Below are positions 32,035 to 43,124 of a stretch of DNA of 64,000 nucleotides, piece after piece. Location of the stretch: positions 62,001 through 126,000 of the forward strand of contig JAJSPD010000085.1 of assembly GCA_021307315.1 (NCBI GenBank), given 5' to 3'. The translations under genes were made by a program, and so were the position numbers. Positions within the stretch are counted from its first letter, which is position 1. Each line of letters begins with the position of its first letter. The stretch is from Bisporella sp. PMI_857 (Eukaryota > Ascomycota > Leotiomycetes > Helotiales > Helotiaceae). The notes beneath the pieces are model-generated. The model worked only from the letters and a program-made list of their open reading frames with translations. It searched no databases and was not told where the DNA came from.

Positions 32035-32295
32035 TGTAACAACCGGTATGCCCAAGGTGCGACACGGAGGTCATGGCACGGGATCAGGAGGTTGATGAAC
32101 AGGGTATAAGGGGTTTCAGAGCAGATACGGAGTAGAGTCGAAGTCGCCTATATAAAGGCCTGCCTCTACTCTCTACAGTTGCTCCTCATGTTTTTGTATC
32201 CTTAGTACAGTCGACCTATAAGGCAATCACTTTCAGCCTATTGTACGCACTCCCATATGCCTCTATTCTAGCCCGTGATTCCTTGCGTCGTTACA
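32035..32295 (+). mobile_element. Solo LTR, family C, TSD GTGGT
   Basis: TGTAACAACCGG to CTTGCGTCGTTACA with exact GTGGT duplications (32030-32034 and 32296-32300). It is inserted near the 3' end of the MULE2 transposase frame and now supplies a premature TAA there. An inverted relative is at 48765. Confidence 0.88.
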
Positions 32296-33648
32296 GTGGT
32301 CGAATAGGGCAATTACTACGAGTATGGCCAGTTGATCGACAACCTCGACAAGTGGTTTTATCGTGGCCGTAAGGTATACACGCTGAACAGTGACGTAAAG
32401 GTTGTATTGCTTGCTTATATTGACTTAATATTCTCCCTGTTTGAGCGGTTCGTAATCTATTGTGCTGGCGCGCGTGAGATCTTCGTTCAGCTTCTTCTGT
32501 TCGATGTCGTTGGCGGCTTATAGGATCGAGTATAGGAGGTTCGAAAGTAAGAGGTTCAGCGCTAGGAGATGGTCGATAATAGTGATAAAAAGGGTGAAAG
32601 TCAAGCGGTTGAATAGCTTCGTTGTTAGTGATTTTGACTTTGATTATATGCCAGCAAGGTACGCCGAAAGAAGAGAAGAAATTCCCAGTACAAATTGTAC
32701 TAGAATCGTCTGCTAGCTCTTCGTAGAGTCGATAGTAGTTATATTGCTCTTTCAGCTTATATAACCCAAATCTCGTGATCTTGTCTACTACGCCATGAAA
32801 AAATTAACTCGACAAAGGTATAGGGATCGACTGAAGCTTTCGAGCTCGTGCTTGTTTTATTCGATTTAATTCGACAATTATTGCGCTTTGCGCAGCTTCC
32901 CAAGCTCGAGCTAAATCACCATTAGAGCTTCCTATCCATTTTTTGAGCGTACGATGACTTTTTTCGAGTCGAGACGTTGTTTGTGCTTCTGCATGGAAAA
33001 AGCGATTTATTTAAGCGTGTACAACTTTCGATTTATGAATCGTCAACCACTGGCCAATACAGTATACCAAGGCAAGGCGTTCGAGCTCGAATTCGGCTTG
33101 TTCTTGAATTTGTGCTGACGTCGCTGAAAGCTTACTAACAGCTTGATGTAGATTACCGTTGTTCCAGTGAAAATTATTTTTCTATTCTGCGAGTATATTT
33201 TCGAATTCCTCCTCGGTTTTAGCTTGTACGACTTTACAAAATCCTTTCAGAAACAGCTCCTAGCGATCTATAGTCTCGAATTTCGGCTTGCAATGAAGAG
33301 TAACGTTCTTAAGAATATGCCAAAAGCAAAAAACAACTTTAGTACGAATCGCTGGGAAATGACGTTCAAAAGCAGAGATTAAAGCAACTTCGCAATTAGT
33401 GGCAAGTACAGAAAAGTACACAAAAGGGTTGAAAAGCTGACGAAGCTGTAAAACCGCTTTATTGTAGTTCTTTTCAGTCTTTTGATCAAGAAAGCAAATC
33501 GCAATAGTGAAGCTTTGATTCAAGCCGTCGGCACTTATGATATGAAGCAAAGGCATATTAAATTTGTTGGTTTTGTAAGTACAATCGAGCAATACAACTT
33601 CTGCGTTTTGATTCAAATATTCCACTGACTTTATAAGCGCAATAAATG

Positions 33649-33833
33649 TGTCAGGAATCGGCTTACGTAAGTAGGCCAAGGAGCTAGAAACATCTTCCCC
33701 TCATTTACAGCTCAGAACTGTAGATATCATCATTAATGAAATAACGCTCATACAAGCTTGTATCTCCATCACCGTGATACCCTTACAGATCCTCTAATTG
33801 ATTCCTCTTGCCTGATAAACCCTATTTCTGACA
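33649..33833 (-). mobile_element. Solo LTR, family B, TSD AAATG, at the gypsy boundary
   Basis: TGTCAGGAATCGG to TATTTCTGACA with exact AAATG duplications (33644-33648 and 33834-33838). The right duplication overlaps the first two bases (TG) of the gypsy 5' LTR, so this element arrived after the gypsy insertion. Confidence 0.9.
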
Positions 33834-33836
33834 AAA

Positions 33837-34040
33837 TGTCAGGCGCCAGGATGTCACGTGCTGAGGGGCAATGAAGGGGGCTCGGTAAAGGCACTGAGAC
33901 TTGGCATGTATGGGCACGTAGGGGGCCGCCAGGGGTTCGGAGGGTATAAGTAGGGGACTCGAGACGTAGTAGAGAGGGTAGAGATTAGTCTTTGTTCAAT
34001 ATATGAGTTGATTCGTGCCACACTACTCCAGCACTTTACA
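33837..34040 (+). repeat. 5' LTR of gypsy element
   Basis: 204 bp, TGTCAGGCGCCAGG to CAGCACTTTACA, with a 'gggtataagtagggg' TATA-like box. It differs from the 3' copy at one position near the end (T here, C there). No clear tRNA primer-binding site follows. Confidence 0.92.
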
Positions 34041-34103
34041 TTCTAATCTCTTCAACGAGGTGTAGTTCGGCACGAGTCAAAAGAGTATCGTACTCGAAAC
34101 GCC

Positions 34104-35495
34104 ATGGTGTCAAAAGGAAAGGAGAAAGCAGCTGGATCTGCTTCTACAGCTCGTCGACCTATCACTCGATCTTCTACAGAGAACCTGAGTCCTGACCCAT
34201 CCCTAATCACTGGTACAGTCCGCGTGCGCAGAGAACTAGAAGAGAGTCAACACTCGGAAAAGATCGAAAACGAGACGCTTCAAGAACGACAAAGAGACGA
34301 TGACGTCGTCGGGGACACACAAGATACACTGGCTCACGAGTTATCTCGTGTAGCAAACCTTCAGAAGGAGATACGCCAAGCGGAGCAACGCAAGAAACAG
34401 AGACTGGAATCAAGCAGTGCTGCCAAAGAACTTGAAAAAGTCAGGAAACAGCGAAGGATTTTGGAGAGAAAGCTACGTAGCTTGAGCGACTTCGAGGAAA
34501 GCCAAAAGCTGGCTGAAAAGAAAGCCAGAGCGAAACGGCGCCGGCACACCGGTGAAACGCTTCCGAGCAGAACAGAGTTTGAGACAGGAGGACCTGAGAC
34601 AAAAAGGCCTGAGCGCCAGCCATTCTTTCAGCAACCAGTGCTGAAACCTAAGGATCTACCTGATTTCAAGGGGAAGACCCTATTAAAAGTGCAGTCTTTC
34701 GTGTCAGCCGCGGAACGCTGTTTCAGAAGAAATAGAGATTACTACTTCCCTAATAACACGCGGAAGATAGACCATTGCGTCGCCGCTTTCGATGTGATGA
34801 CGGAACGGAAGTGGACCGGCTATAAGTCGAAAGTGGGAATCGGCAATACTACATGGGAAAAGTTTGTGGCTTTCCTCTATAATTTGCTTACGGATAAGGA
34901 TAATCGAGAGCTAGACACAGCTAGCAAACTGGAGAACGCTAAGCAGCGAGAAAACCAGTCAGTAAAGGCTTTTGCAATACATCTGGAAACGCTCGAAAGA
35001 AAGCTAGGAATCGTAGACGACGCGCACCGTCAACGTACGCTATTCGAGAAGCTTACAAATGATTTGAAAGCCCGTATCTTGCGCTATAGAGAGGTCCCTA
35101 GAAGCCGGAAAGCGCTAGTATCCCTAGCCCGAAGAATAAAGAGTGCGGAAAAAATCATCAGCAATTCCAGTAGCTCAACTAAAAGAGCCACGAGGAACCC
35201 ACGGAAAAGCGCCGATGCTTCTGCGCCTGCAGCCGAGTCGGGGATGCCGGCTCAACGCTCTGCAGCGGGAAACACTCAAAAGGATTCGAAGGGCACTTTG
35301 AGTAAAGCGAATCGCACCCCTATCGGTACCGGCAAAGAGAGAAAACGTGGCACTATTCGATACTATCGGTGCAGTAAAAAGAGTCATTTATCCTCTAAAT
35401 GCCCCAATATAGAATGTTACAACTGCAAAAAGAAAGGGCACATTTCTACTAATTGCCCAGAGCCTAGGCAAAGAAACGAAAGAGCCCGTTCTTAA
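34104..35495 (+). CDS. Gypsy Gag polyprotein (463 aa)
   Basis: It begins MVSKGKEKAAGSASTARRP with a long charged coiled-coil-like region (residues about 60-155, rich in Lys, Arg and Glu). The capsid domain follows (about 180-350, DLPDFKGKTLLKVQSFVSAA to SLARRIKSAEKI), then a basic Ser-rich linker. At the C-terminus are two zinc-knuckle-like motifs: CYNCKKKGHISTNC is intact, and the first (YRCSKKSHLSSKC) lacks its leading Cys. The frame is open to TAA at 35493-35495. Pol lies in the next frame (-1 relative to Gag). Gag packages the RNA in retrotransposon particles. Confidence 0.85.
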   Translation: MVSKGKEKAAGSASTARRPITRSSTENLSPDPSLITGTVRVRRELEESQHSEKIENETLQERQRDDDVVGDTQDTLAHELSRVANLQKEIRQAEQRKKQRLESSSAAKELEKVRKQRRILERKLRSLSDFEESQKLAEKKARAKRRRHTGETLPSRTEFETGGPETKRPERQPFFQQPVLKPKDLPDFKGKTLLKVQSFVSAAERCFRRNRDYYFPNNTRKIDHCVAAFDVMTERKWTGYKSKVGIGNTTWEKFVAFLYNLLTDKDNRELDTASKLENAKQRENQSVKAFAIHLETLERKLGIVDDAHRQRTLFEKLTNDLKARILRYREVPRSRKALVSLARRIKSAEKIISNSSSSTKRATRNPRKSADASAPAAESGMPAQRSAAGNTQKDSKGTLSKANRTPIGTGKERKRGTIRYYRCSKKSHLSSKCPNIECYNCKKKGHISTNCPEPRQRNERARS

Positions 35496-35509
35496 TATCC
35501 TCTCTGCCA

Positions 35510-38500
35510 GGAAAAACGGGCGAAAACGCAGAAAGAAAGCGGATGGTTATTTCAGTACGTGTATCTAGTGCCGAAGGAGGAACGGAGGAAGTACAGACGC
35601 TTATCGACAGCGGTACGGAACAGAGCTGTGTAAGACAGTCTTTGGCTATGCGGCATAATTGAAAGTCGAAAAACGCCCAGTTCCAACTGGCTACAGTGGA
35701 AAGGAAAAAGGTTGTCACCTACAGGATCAGCAATATCGGGCTTGTTGTCACTGATTCCGAAAGCACCACGAAACCCCACCGACACGACTTCGTAGCGTGC
35801 GACTTTAACATACCAGACGTTTCTCTCATATTAAGGTTTCCTTGGCTGCAGCAGATTGACCCAGTTATACGTTTCTTTACAGGAAGCTGGCGATACCCCC
35901 TCGAAGTATCCCAGATTAAAGTGCTCAGCGTCAAAAGCTTTCGCAAAGCTAGCAAAAGCCAGGTGATTTATTGCTTGGTTTTACGACGAGTAAAAGAAGG
36001 CCCAGTATTGCTCCCACTTGAGCACACAAGCTACGCTGATATGTTCAATGACGCGGCCGCAGGCATTCTGCCTAAGCACTACCCGATGGAGCATCGAATC
36101 AACTTCGAGCCGGGGGCGGTACTCCTATGGAGCCCCGTTTACCCGTTTTCAGAAAATGAATTGACAGTATTGAGAAAATACCTCGAATCTTCCTTAACAA
36201 AAGGATAGATCCGTCGATCTACTAGTCCTGCAGAAGCGCCGATCCTGTTCGTACTCAAGAAGGACGGTTCTTTCAGGCTATGCGTAGACTACAGAGGATT
36301 GAATAGAGTCACGATCAAGGATAGAACGCCGTTGCCTCTGATCAGTGAGACATTGGATAGGCTCCGTCGCTCAAAGCGGTTCACAAAAATAGATCTCACC
36401 AACGCTTACTATAGAATACGCATTAAAGAAAGTGATAAGTGGAAAACGGCGTTTCGTACTCGATACAGCCACTTCGAGTACCTGGTTCTCCTTTTTGAGT
36501 TGTCGAACGCTCCAGCCACATTCCAAGCCTACATCAACCAAGCACTAGTTGGCCTCGTTGATGTAATTTGTGTAGTTTACCTTAACGATATACTTATATT
36601 CTCGGAAAGAATCGAAGACCACACGAAAGCGGTTCATGAAGTTTTCGAAAAGCTACGGAAGTATAGGCTATACGCAAACCTTTCCAAGTGCCGTTTCAAT
36701 ACGAATACTGTTGAGTTCTTAAGCTTCATTGTAGGGCCTAAAAGCATAAAAATGAATCTCTCTCGCGTGGAAACTGTGAAAGAATGGCCTGTACCTACGT
36801 GCTATAGAGACATCCAAGTGTTTCTGAGGTTCACTAACTTCTACAGGCGATTTATCAGGGAATACGCTCGCATTTGCGTGCCGCTGACAGACCTTCTCAA
36901 GAAAATGAAAAAGCTTACGGCTCCCTTTCGAATAGAGCCCGAGGCGCTAGCGAGCTTTGAAGTCCTGAAATCAAGATTCCGGGAAACACCTTTGCTCAGA
37001 CATTTTGATCCGCAACGTAAAATCAAAGTGGAAACAAATAGCTCCAAGTGGGCTATAGCCGGGATCCTTTCGCAGCTGTTCGGAGAAAAGAAGGAAGCTA
37101 AATGGCACCCTATCGCTTTCTACTCAAAAAAGCTTACTCCTGTTGAGTCTCGATATAACACTCATAACATAGAGTTAATGGCTATAGTTTACGCTTTCCG
37201 GCAATAGGAGCAATACCTTCGAGGCAGTGCCGACACCGTCACGGTTCGCACTGACCATAACAATCTGAAATATTTCATAACAAAAAGGAAGCTTACAGGC
37301 CGTCAAGCGAGATAAGCCGAAAGCTTAAGCGAGTTTGATTTTGTGATTAAGTTTAAACCAGGCAAAACTAATCCCGCAGACGGACCTTCACGGAGGCCGG
37401 ACTATAAAGAGTCGACGCCGAATCGGAGTGACGGCGAAGAAAAAGCAAAAACGTCTCTCCCGACCTTGTATAACAAACTGCGTGTAGCAGGATTGTTTCA
37501 CGCCTTTAAAGACTACCTGGGAGGTGTGCTTCCAGGTGGCACGAGCTAAGCGCGCTCGTGTGAAGTCGCGTCCACCCCGAGGAGTAAGCGCCCTCGAACC
37601 GGTAAGATGCCGGGGCTACAGACAAACATGACAAAGTCATAGGCCAGAAAGTACTGCGGCGTAATCCAAAAAGTTGGGTTTAAGCCTGCTGCTGGCATAG
37701 CTGGTTGCAAACAGCGCGTGCCACGGAAAGTAGCGATTATGTCGTTATCGACCGAAACGGTGTATAGTAGAGTAACAAAGCCGATTCGAGACGTTTTGAC
37801 GGAACTGCAAAAAACTGATCCCTTCTCAGTCCGAAAAATCACCGAAAAAACTACGAAACGAAGCCGAACCGAAGGCCGGAAGCCATAAAGCATAAGCCAC
37901 GAAAATGGCTTACTCCGTCATAAAGAAGCTGTATATGTTCCTAACGAGAAATCAATACGCACGGAAATCATTCACGTGCATCATAATAAAAAGCTTGCTA
38001 GCCACTTTGGCGTGCGTAAAACGCGTAAACTGATTGGCCGAAAGTACTATTGGCCAAGCTTGAAAAATAATGTCAAAAAACATGTCAAGACGTGCGCGGA
38101 ATGCCAGAGAGGCAAACCGAAAAAGCACCGAACCTACGGCGAGTTGGCCCCGATCCCTATCCCCTTGAAACCATGGGAAAAAATAACTATGGATTTTATT
38201 ACAAATTTACCGCCCAGCAAAAAGCACAACCAAATATATAACTTCATACTAGTTATAGTTAACAAATACACCAAACTAGCACGCTATATAGCTGTACGGA
38301 AAAGTATTCAAGCTCATAAGCTTGCGGAACTGTTCATGAACCACATCTATAAAGATTTCGGATCCCTAAAAAAAATCACTACCGACAAAAAATCCGTTTT
38401 CACAAGCAAATTCTGGGGAGACTTTATGTATTACCTTAAAGTTCGCCGCCGACTTTTCACCGCTTTCCATCCGCAAACGGACGGCCAGACAAAAAGACAG

Positions 38501-39260
38501 AATCAAACTCTGGAATTCTATTTAAGAACGTATTGCAATTATAGACAAGATAACTGAGTCTCGAAACTGGCTTTGGCGGAATTTACATACAACAACTCTG
38601 TCCATTCAAGCACCGGTAGTACCCCGTTTAGACTACTTTACGGCTTCGATCCTAAGCTAAGCCTAAACGTCGAGAACGACGTTCCCGAAAGAAAAATGCC
38701 GGCAGCTGAAGAAAAAATCAAGCTTTTAGTAAAAGAACGAAAAAGGCTTTCGAGTAACCTCCGAAAAGCCCACGAAAAGCACAAGAAGTACTACGACGCA
38801 AAACACAAGCCTACCCGTTTCTGCGTGAAAAAGAAAGTAATGCTAGCTTCGAAGAATATTCAACAACTTAGGCCTAGCCGCAAGCTTGCAGACAAATATT
38901 TAGAACTATTCGAAGTCGTGGAAATTATAAAAGATCACGGGCAAGCGTACAAACTAGAGCTACCACTATCCTACAAAAACCACAATGTGTTTCATGTATC
39001 TCTACTAGAGCCGTGGCATAAGCGTGAAGGAGCCGTTGAAGAACCGGCGCCGATCCTGGTACAGGGAAAAAAAGAGTACGAAGTAAAGGCCATCCAAGCC
39101 TACCGAACTACAAAGAAGAGAATAGAGTATCTAGTACGCTAGAAAGAGTACTCCCCTGCGAAAGACTTATGAAAGCCTGCGGAAAACCTTCAACACGCTG
39201 GCGAAGTAGTGCAAAAGTATTACTAAAAAACTACGTTTGAAATAACAAAAAGGTCGAAAA
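35510..39260 (+). pseudogene. Gypsy Pol (protease, RT, RNase H, integrase, chromodomain), nine stops
   Basis: All domains are in a single reading frame. Protease LIDSGTEQS is near 35600. Reverse transcriptase is at 36230-36750, with the catalytic box as VVYLNDILIFS (normally YxDD) and LFELSNAPATF. RNase H is near 37030-37340. The integrase zinc part (HHNKKLASHFG...CAEC) and core follow (TMDFITNLPP, TTDKKSV, and TDGQTKRQNQ, where the catalytic Glu is Lys). The C-terminal chromodomain is near 39080-39230. Stops: TGA 35660, TAG 36206, TAG 37205, TAA 37313, TAA 37547, TAG 37640, TAA 37886, TGA 38555 and TAG 39140. Several fall where this family has Trp (TGG). No frameshift was found. All the changes I could assign are G-to-A on this strand. 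Confidence 0.87.
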
Positions 39261-40437
39261 AAAAGAAACGGAAAAAAGCAAAGTAGTCAATTCATGCCCG
39301 TAAGCAAACGGCAAGAGCCCGGAAGCGAAACGATAGGTGCCCGAAAGCGAAGCTAAACGTCCAAAACACCACTCGCCGACAAAGCACTTTTCACCACCCT
39401 CGCTACCAACTCATTCTTCTTTCTTCTTTTCTCTCTCTTTCCTCCCATCTCATTATCCTTTTTCTCCTCCTCCTCCTCGGAGGCGAAAGGATCATCCTTA
39501 TTATCATCATTTTCATCCTTATCCTCATCGTCATCATCCTTTTCCTTGCCGGCCTAGTCGATATTAGATCGATAAAGCCTCGGAAAAGTATCGAAAAGGG
39601 ATCGAATACTTACCGCCACCCGCTGCAATTTAACCAACTCCCGCAGAAAAGAATTGGTCTTCCTGGCTTCCGTAAAGAAGGCCAAAAAAACCGCCTCCAC
39701 TCTTTTAGGGTGGGCCTGTTGGCGAAACAAGGCTTCCGAACGGTTTTTGATCTCCGAAGAGACCCGGGCGATGGCCCCACGGAAGTGCTTCTTGCGGTCG
39801 TCGGAGCCGGGACGCTCCCGAAAAAGACGCGACCAGCGAGCAAAGCGGCCACCACGGCGGCGAAGGGCAGCCGGCAGCTAACCGGGGTCAGATCGAAAAG
39901 GTATCGAAGCTACAAGATACTTACGGGGAGACATTTGGCCTTAAGGCCGCGGCAGCGAGAGCACTTATTGCTACTCTTTTGTCGAAAAAGCAGCAGACTT
40001 CGGGCTTAGAACCCGCGATCTTCGCACAGCGAAGGCAGACGGAGGTGGCCGAAGCCGAGACGGAAGCGGAACGGCGGGCAGACATAGTAGTAGTAGTGGT
40101 GGTGGTGATGGTGATAGTGGTGGTGTTGCAAAGAAAAGAAAGCGTAGCTCAGCGGTGGGGAAGCGCCTACTTATAAGCTGAGATTCGATTATTACTCACC
40201 TCTATTCATGACTGGAAGCTATTGTTGTTGTTACTTATTCATTTAGGGCGGGCATTGTTGATTGTTCCTATTGTACTCGGCTTCCTATTGTACTCAAGTT
40301 GCTCGCTCGCCACGAGCCCTCTCCGACTCACCTTCGACTACCATACGAGCTGGCAACAATATCGAGCTACAATATCAGCACCTGACGCTTACAATACCAG
40401 CATGAACGTCGGGACGACGTTCTAGAGAGGGGGGCAA
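39261..40437 (+). other. Non-coding 3' region of the gypsy element
   Basis: Lies between the chromodomain end and the 3' LTR. It is CT-rich near 39370-39550 and has a GGT/GTA microsatellite near 40088-40126. It ends in the purine-rich tract before 40438. Long frames occur here but resemble no protein. Confidence 0.55.
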
Positions 40438-40641
40438 TGTCAGGCGCCAGGATGTCACGTGCTGAGGGGCAATGAAGGGGGCTCGGTAAAGGCACTGAGA
40501 CTTGGCATGTATGGGCACGTAGGGGGCCGCCAGGGGTTCGGAGGGTATAAGTAGGGGACTCGAGACGTAGTAGAGAGGGTAGAGATTAGTCTTTGTTCAA
40601 TATATGAGTTGATTCGTGCCACACTACTCCAGCACCTTACA
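40438..40641 (+). repeat. 3' LTR of gypsy element
   Basis: 204 bp, identical to the 5' LTR except one base (CAGCACCTTACA at the end). Followed by the ATAAA target duplication. Confidence 0.92.
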
Positions 40642-41539
40642 ATAAACAAGAACGTTATATGACTTTGACTATTTTGTTCGACTTTAAAAACGACTTCTTT
40701 CGCAGCTCTTTGGCTTTTTAACTCTGCAACAAAAGCTTCGGCTAGTGGCTTTTCTTTTCGCTTTTCACGGTCGATTTGCGCGTTAATATTATAAACATTT
40801 CGAAGTATAATTCGGAGTGAAGAATTTTGTAGTTGAAAAGCAATTACAGTTCGAGCTGGTTCGATTCTAGCTTTGCGATTAGATTATACGACTTCTAATT
40901 AAGAAGCACTTAGCTGGCGGTGAGCTGCAAAAGCGCTGAAAGCTTCAGCTGGAGGGTGATTATGAGTATTGTATTTCTCATCTTCACGGTGGCAGAGATC
41001 CCATGCGCCATCCGTACGCTCGCGGACCTTGATCGAAAAAAGGCATCCGATTTTTGCTGTATTTCGCTTTCTTTTACGATGCTGATTTTCGACTCCAGAT
41101 CTGTACTCAGCTGTTTGCGCACAGCCTCTACGCTGACAATTGAGATATCGAAGTACGCGGCCTTTACGGCGATCAGCCTTTCCTATTACAAAAGTGTACA
41201 GAGCTGACTTTGCGTGAGCTTGCGCAAACGCGTAAACAGCTTCATACGAGTCGAATTCGCTTTCCGGAGGAAGTGATAAAGGTTGTACAGCGATGCTAGA
41301 AGCTTCAGCGCTGGGGCAATCTACTGTAGTAGATGCAACCGAGGTCATATTTTGATAATACAGTGCACAATAGAAGAGCGCCAGCGAGGTGGCGACAACG
41401 AGGTCCAAATGCTATCAAGCAGCAAATTTGGGTGCAGCCTCCAGCAATTTTTTCTGACCGCCTTCATTTCTACAAGGGGGGGGGCACGTGTATCATCCGC
41501 CTTCGCAATTCACCCAGAATCCTTAGACTCCTAAGATCA

Positions 41540-42480
41540 AAGCCCATGCCCTCAGCAACGACACTATTCCTTTGTCCTCGTTTCTTATACTCGAACATGT
41601 TGATGGCCAAAACTGACCCAGCCGATATCAAAAACCTTCCAAATAAGAAATGTACACGCTTGTACGCTTTTTTCGCCAATACATATATTCAGCTTAGACG
41701 GCTTGAGTTCTTTTCGATCAGATGCTTGGCGCAAAGGCCGGATGGCTTAGAAGTCTGCAAAAAAAAAGTTACTATCGACCTTAATATGCAAAACTAGACG
41801 GCCTGGCTCCCTACAGTATTCAAAGAAGGTATTACGGCGCTAAAAAAAAACTTTACTTTAGCTAACCAATATATTAAAATGCTGCTTAAAATTGCAGAAA
41901 ACGTATTTGTCAAAAATCGTGTCCCTCTCTCGCAGGGGAAAAGGGAAGTTCACTTTTACTGTCTTCACATGTCCTGCCAATATGCCGAGCGCTTGGCTGA
42001 TCATAGTCTCGACAGTGGCCCATTTGCCTTGGTCCACGGAGATTTGGAGCTAATCCTGGATGGGGACATGAACATTGTTTCTGTTCTTGACTGGGAATGG
42101 AGTCGAGTGGTCCCTGCCAGTTCTTCAAACCACCCTTGTGGCTTAGCAGTGCCGCGATAGATGATCTGTCCTACGGCTTCAGATATAAGCACTTCCTCAA
42201 GCTTTTCGATAAGTTCCTGGCTATCCTGCGGGCCTTGGAGCGGCGAAGATACAAGAACGAGCTTTTGGCAAATGAGTAGGGAAAATACAAGCAGAAAAGC
42301 GGGTTCATGGTTGCTAATGCTTTAGAAAAATCATACCGCTGTAGACTGGTTCGCAAATCAATTTATCAACATGAGGTTCTATGGCGGAAACGAGGATCTA
42401 TCGGAGCGCATAAAGGCATTCGTGTAAGCTGACCTTGATCGCCGAGCATTAATTGAGAAGAAGGTCCTTGAAGGAGACTC
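41540..42480 (+). pseudogene. APH-like (aminoglycoside-phosphotransferase fold) kinase relic
   Basis: Pieces in order: ANTYIQLRRLEFFSIRCLAQRPDG (41675-41760), NQYIKMLLKIAENVFVKNR (41860-41920), then SGPFALVHGDLELILDGDMNIVSVLDWEWSRVVP (42015-42117). The last holds the HGDL and DWEW blocks typical of fungal APH-family proteins. A frameshift follows and the next frame continues with FFKPPLWLSSAAIDD and KFLAILRALERRRY, then FINMRFYGGNEDLSERIKAF to about 42430. The Asn of the usual HGDLxxxN block is lost (ILD). Such proteins are widespread in ascomycetes with unknown substrates. It lies just outside the MULE2 right end. Confidence 0.75.
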
Positions 42481-42744
42481 TCTCACATCGCGGCTCAAGC
42501 AACCAACCAATCTACTGGCTGTTTACCAGATCGTGATGTTGTCACGGCAGCACCGAATGGCATGGGAAAACCCACTTGCGCACGAGATTATTTTGCATGG
42601 CCGTGGCACATACCTAGCCCCTTTCGTACTCAACGTCTTCCATTCACTTTTGGAAGCATTCCTGTCATCGCCGGCTTCTCGTACCCAAGCTTGTGCTAGC
42701 TATGCTTGGCTTGTTTCAACAATTTTGCCAAACTTGTAATCGCT
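42481..42744. other. No gene recognised
   Basis: An open frame at 42533-42739 (MMLSRQHRMAWENPLAHEI) resembles nothing I know. It may be a fragment of a neighbouring decayed gene. It is bounded by the family-D LTR. Confidence 0.35.
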
Positions 42745-42749
42745 GTAGC

Positions 42750-43124
42750 TGTAACAGCCAGAGTCAGTTAGGGATGGTTTACAGCAGGCCACAATCGGTT
42801 TAAGGATAGTTTGCAGCTAAAAGTCGGTTAGGGGTGGTTTACAGCAAGCACAGGTCGGTTTATGTCGGCTACAGGCTCCCTTACAGAAGTGCCGACTTCT
42901 AAAGCCCGGTGGATCCGTAGGTCAAGGATACAGCACTGTTAAACATCGTTAGGGGATATAAGGAACAGCTAGAGCTCTCTGGAGAAGGGCAAGCTTGAGT
43001 TTTTCCATGTTAGACTTACAAGCATACTTCTGATATCAATACATCACTTGTTGCAACTATATTGCTCGATACGTATTTTTACCTGTTATATTGCAATCCC
43101 TCCTGCTGCCCTCTATCTGTTACA
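42750..43124 (+). mobile_element. Solo LTR, family D, TSD GTAGC
   Basis: TGTAACAGCCAGAGTC to TATCTGTTACA with exact GTAGC duplications (42745-42749 and 43125-43129). It is closely similar to the 20367 copy, with the same 'gatggtttacagcag' units. Confidence 0.88.

Larger units (their letters stand above)
33837..40641 (+). mobile_element. Ty3/gypsy chromovirus, full length, TSD ATAAA
   Basis: The 6.8-kb element has two 204-bp LTRs differing at one base. Gag and pol are in order and a purine-rich tract (agagaggggggcaa) precedes the 3' LTR. The target duplication is ATAAA: 33642-33646 on the left (now separated from the LTR by the family-B insertion) and 40642-40646 on the right. Removing everything between restores the MULE2 transposase frame. 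Pol is riddled with stops, so this copy cannot transpose by itself. Confidence 0.92.
31905..41348 (-). pseudogene. MULE2 transposase, interrupted by three elements
   Basis: Start ATG 41348 (MTSVASTTVDCPSAEASS). A FAR1-type zinc-binding domain lies to about 40930 (YTFVIGKADRRKGRVL, QRRGCAQTAEYRSG, THNHPP). The frame runs to the gypsy junction at 40646 and resumes at 33646 (ALIKSVEYLNQNAEVVLLDC, the MULE catalytic start), then HIISADGLNQSFTIAI and FCFWHILKNV. A SWIM finger (TICTGNFFSSFGVPCWHII, near 32690) and a CCHC knuckle pair (CSACIPYGHDKTTC, CRSTGHTRSNC) follow. At 32296 the family-C LTR intervenes, after which PPDQPQIPYIPPYQ continues in frame to TGA 31905-31907. Several stops (for example near 33265 and 33185) show decay in addition to the insertions. 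Confidence 0.8.
31657..41503 (-). mobile_element. FAR1-type MULE (MULE2) with nested retroelements
   Basis: Ends GGCGGATGATACACGTGCCCCC (from 31667) and its complement (to 41501) form inverted repeats. An 8-bp direct repeat CGCAATTC (31649-31656 and 41504-41511) lies just outside and is a candidate target duplication, though it is 10 and 2 bases from the paired ends. Inside is one transposase gene (-) interrupted by a family-C LTR (32035), a family-B LTR (33649) and a full gypsy element (33837-40641). Without these the MULE is about 2.6 kb. A C17 tract occupies 31705-31721. Confidence 0.75.

Noticed and set aside
32296..32720. Plus-strand frames after the family-C LTR as a retrotransposon gag
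   Set aside because: On the minus strand the same bases encode the SWIM and zinc-knuckle part of the MULE2 transposase, a better explanation.
39337..40176. Open frames after gypsy pol as a possible additional gene
   Set aside because: Composition-driven (CT-rich and GGT repeats) and within the element's 3' non-coding part; no similarity to known products.
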